NCBI GenBank assembly: GCA_029222685.1
Contig: JARHVB010000018.1
Location: 59,909 to 123,908 of the forward strand
From: Terripilifer ovatus
GTDB lineage: Bacteria; Pseudomonadota; Alphaproteobacteria; Rhizobiales; Beijerinckiaceae
Length of the DNA: 64,000 nt
Reading direction: 5' to 3'
A program made the translations under genes and the position numbers. Below are positions 63,901-64,000 of the stretch, piece by piece (the stretch's first letter is position 1; each line of letters begins with the position of its first letter). The notes under the pieces were generated by a model, which was not told the origin of the DNA, ran no database searches, and saw only the letters and a program-made list of their open reading frames with translations.

Positions 63901-64000
63901 AGAAGCCCTCATCCTGAGAGCCTGTGAAGCTTTGAGATTTCTTGTTGTTTAGACGAACGCGGTCTTATTTTGCTGCCTGTCTGGGGCAAGTTTAGCTGCC
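63901..64000. other. Truncated family A repeat and unassigned sequence at the right edge
   Basis: The first bases match the start of the family A unit (AGAAGCCCTCATCCTGAG, 63901-63918) but then diverge abruptly to AT-richer sequence (GCCTGTGAAGCTTTGAG...). No coding frame can be judged before the window ends. Confidence 0.5.

Overview
The window is GC-rich and tightly packed, with many ATGA/GTGA overlaps between genes. The conserved blocks (acnA next to cytochrome-c maturation genes, yciB-ftsY, mtaB-dapF, leuB and asd), the bcsA-B-Z/bcsS cellulose locus and several families of dispersed palindromic intergenic repeats fit an alphaproteobacterium of the Hyphomicrobiales, probably Bradyrhizobiaceae or Xanthobacteraceae. 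No rRNA, tRNA, CRISPR array, complete insertion sequence or prophage was recognised.

Layout. 1-8.25 kb: cellulose synthesis, all on the minus strand (bcsS, bcsA, bcsB, bcsZ and the start of a TPR/BcsC-like gene cut by the window edge). 8.4-17.4 kb: a catabolic block with two amidohydrolases translationally coupled to a Rieske ferredoxin, two orphan solute receptors, a maleylacetoacetate-isomerase-like GST, a class II aldolase-family enzyme, a flavin monooxygenase and a LysR regulator that seems to start at ATC. 17.4-24.3 kb: a hydrolase, the elongation factor P set (efp, epmA, epmB), a large MscS channel and a CAP lipoprotein. 24.3-25.1 kb: a toxin-antitoxin-like pair behind a perfect 32-bp palindrome. 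25.1-30.5 kb: an amidotransferase, an SDR, an orphan molybdenum hydroxylase large subunit and two hypothetical genes. 30.9-39.8 kb: asd, a MetE-C-like gene, leuB, a LysR/SBF-transporter divergent pair and acnA.

39.9-62.8 kb is the most interesting part. A housekeeping series (ccmA, ccmB, ccmC, ccmD, ccmG, yciB, ftsY, mtaB, dapF) is interrupted twice by catabolic genes. The first insert (41.4-48.5 kb) holds an IalB-like protein, a 4,5-dihydroxyphthalate-decarboxylase-family protein, a class II aldolase/decarboxylase, a TctC receptor, a TauD/TfdA dioxygenase, a LigB-type extradiol dioxygenase and a diguanylate cyclase. The second (52.4-60.6 kb) holds an RluA-type pseudouridine synthase, a LysR regulator, a two-subunit ring-hydroxylating oxygenase, another TctC receptor, an SDR, and a coupled trio resembling NahE (hydratase-aldolase), NahD (HCCA isomerase) and NahC (extradiol dioxygenase). 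Together they outline ring hydroxylation, dihydrodiol dehydrogenation, ring cleavage, isomerisation and aldol cleavage of a fused-ring aromatic acid or similar compound. The substrate cannot be read from the sequence.

The right end holds an exported GyrI-like protein and a truncated copy of an intergenic repeat that may mark the edge of a mobile element beyond the window.
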